From the NCBI GenBank assembly GCA_963737145.1, contig CAVTRO010000007.1, forward strand, positions 1,798,001-1,862,000: DNA of 64,000 nucleotides. Direction: 5' to 3'. Below are positions 63,574-64,000 of this stretch, piece after piece. The number at the start of each line of letters is the position of its first letter. Positions within the stretch are counted from its first letter, which is position 1. Under the pieces are notes generated by a model. It ran no database searches, was not told the DNA's origin, and was given only the letters and a program-made list of their open reading frames with translations. This DNA comes from AP-15 sp963737145 (lineage in GTDB: Bacteria; Pseudomonadota; Alphaproteobacteria; ATCC43930; CGMCC-115725). The position numbers and the translations under genes were made by a program.

Positions 63574-64000
63574 TTAAACTAGGTGCATTGCCTCTTGGCG
63601 GCCCGACCTAGGATGTATGAGGGCCTGGGGCGAGAGAGTTGGGGTGCTCGCCGAGCTAAACGCTGCGAAAGCCCTGCCTCTGCAATGAGCAAAGAAAAGG
63701 ATATTCTGCAAGTACCAGAATTCGACACGAGGCTCGCCCCACAACCGTGGCCGCAGGTTGTCAAAGCATGCGAAGCCGTTTCGCGCGAAGTGGGCAGCCC
63801 AATAATCAGGCCATTGCTCATTGATGTGCCCGGTTCCGCCTTGTTCCGGAATCGCGGCTGAAAACAGCACCGCTTCGCCAAGTTCGCAGAGTTCATCAAT
63901 GAATGATGGCGCTCTCTCCGACGAAAGATGCTCGACAACTTCGACGCAGATAATAAGATCGAAGCGTCGGTCTCGCGCCGCCTGTTTTAAGTTGTGGTGG
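63574..64000 (-). CDS. Methyltransferase-domain protein (partial, 5' end outside window)
   Basis: The frame is open to the window edge. The visible 141 residues begin HHNLKQAARDRRFDLIICVE, then VVEHLSSERAPSFIDELCEL, GEAVLFSAAIPEQGGTGHIN, EQWPDYWAAHFARNGFACFD and EFWYLQNILFFA. This is the second half of a class I SAM methyltransferase (the DLIICxEVxEH motif IV region, then IPxQGGxxHxNEQWPxYW), a type common in exopolysaccharide loci. The SAM-binding glycine loop must lie outside. 49 bases before the next gene. Confidence 0.88.
   Translation of the reverse strand, partial: HHNLKQAARDRRFDLIICVEVVEHLSSERAPSFIDELCELGEAVLFSAAIPEQGGTGHINEQWPDYWAAHFARNGFACFDNLRPRLWGEPRVEFWYLQNILFFAHCRGRAFAAFSSASTPTLSPQALIHPRSGRQEAMHLV

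Noticed and set aside
1..64000. CRISPR arrays, rRNA, complete tRNA genes and riboswitches
   Set aside because: Scanned by eye for regular spaced repeats and conserved RNA cores; none was found beyond the repeats listed.

Overview
The window is GC-rich chromosomal DNA of a soil-type alphaproteobacterium (Hyphomicrobiales/Rhodospirillales-like). This rests on gene content: Ku end-joining, groESL with a CIRCE operator, a PEP-CTERM protein, F420-type luciferase-like oxidoreductases, a Tex protein, hydantoinase/DUF917 genes, and Rhizobiales-style IS1595, IS256, IS6, IS701 and IS1182 sequences. The lineage is an inference, because no rRNA or tRNA gene is present.

Layout: 1-616 Ku (3' end outside the window). 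946-1901 F420-type oxidoreductase. 2571-3425 truncated peptide-binding protein. 3756-8833 compact minus-strand operon of OPT transporter, AroM-like protein, DUF917 protein and hydantoinase A. 8940-9700 gene remnants (OmpR tail, alpha/beta hydrolase). 10023-14233 an apparent 4.2-kb transposon bounded by 23-bp inverted repeats; it carries an IS1595 transposase, a coupled winged-helix protein, a dCTP-deaminase-fold/winged-helix fusion and three unknown small genes. 14448-16795 Tex, split by one missing base. 17420-17971 unknown gene with tandem repeats. 18538-21947 orphan phage-type trio (ParB-methyltransferase, DUF5681, large terminase). 22254-22566 IS256 fragment. 23348-25331 groESL. 26553-27441 hemerythrin and a small partner. 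27470-31740 mostly remnants around an intact SDR gene. 32083-35326 NTF2-like membrane protein, AstE-like deacylase, GFA protein and SGNH hydrolase. 35508-38819 MEDS protein plus hybrid histidine kinase. 39891-46485 catabolic genes (aldo/keto reductase, F420-type oxidoreductase, methyltransferase, FAA hydrolase, quinone oxidoreductase, amidohydrolase). 47540-49776 TRIC-type channel, broken M20 hydrolase and a second, partial channel copy. 50097-53602 two AT-richer membrane genes divergent from a large TPR protein. 53860-54573 PEP-CTERM protein. 55182-56784 sterol desaturase truncated by an IS6 element. 56788-64000 minus-strand glycosyltransferase/methyltransferase cluster.

Two features run through the whole window. 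Many otherwise well-conserved genes carry one single-base frameshift, about sixteen in total; this is either assembly indels or very young decay. A dispersed repeat with a core like CTCCGCTGGAGG next to GGATTCGAAC occurs about eight times, and in one case it ends an IS256 gene. The best candidate for an undescribed system is the 10-14.2 kb transposon, whose cargo includes a dCTP-deaminase-fold protein that lacks the expected catalytic glutamate and carries a C-terminal DNA-binding-like domain.
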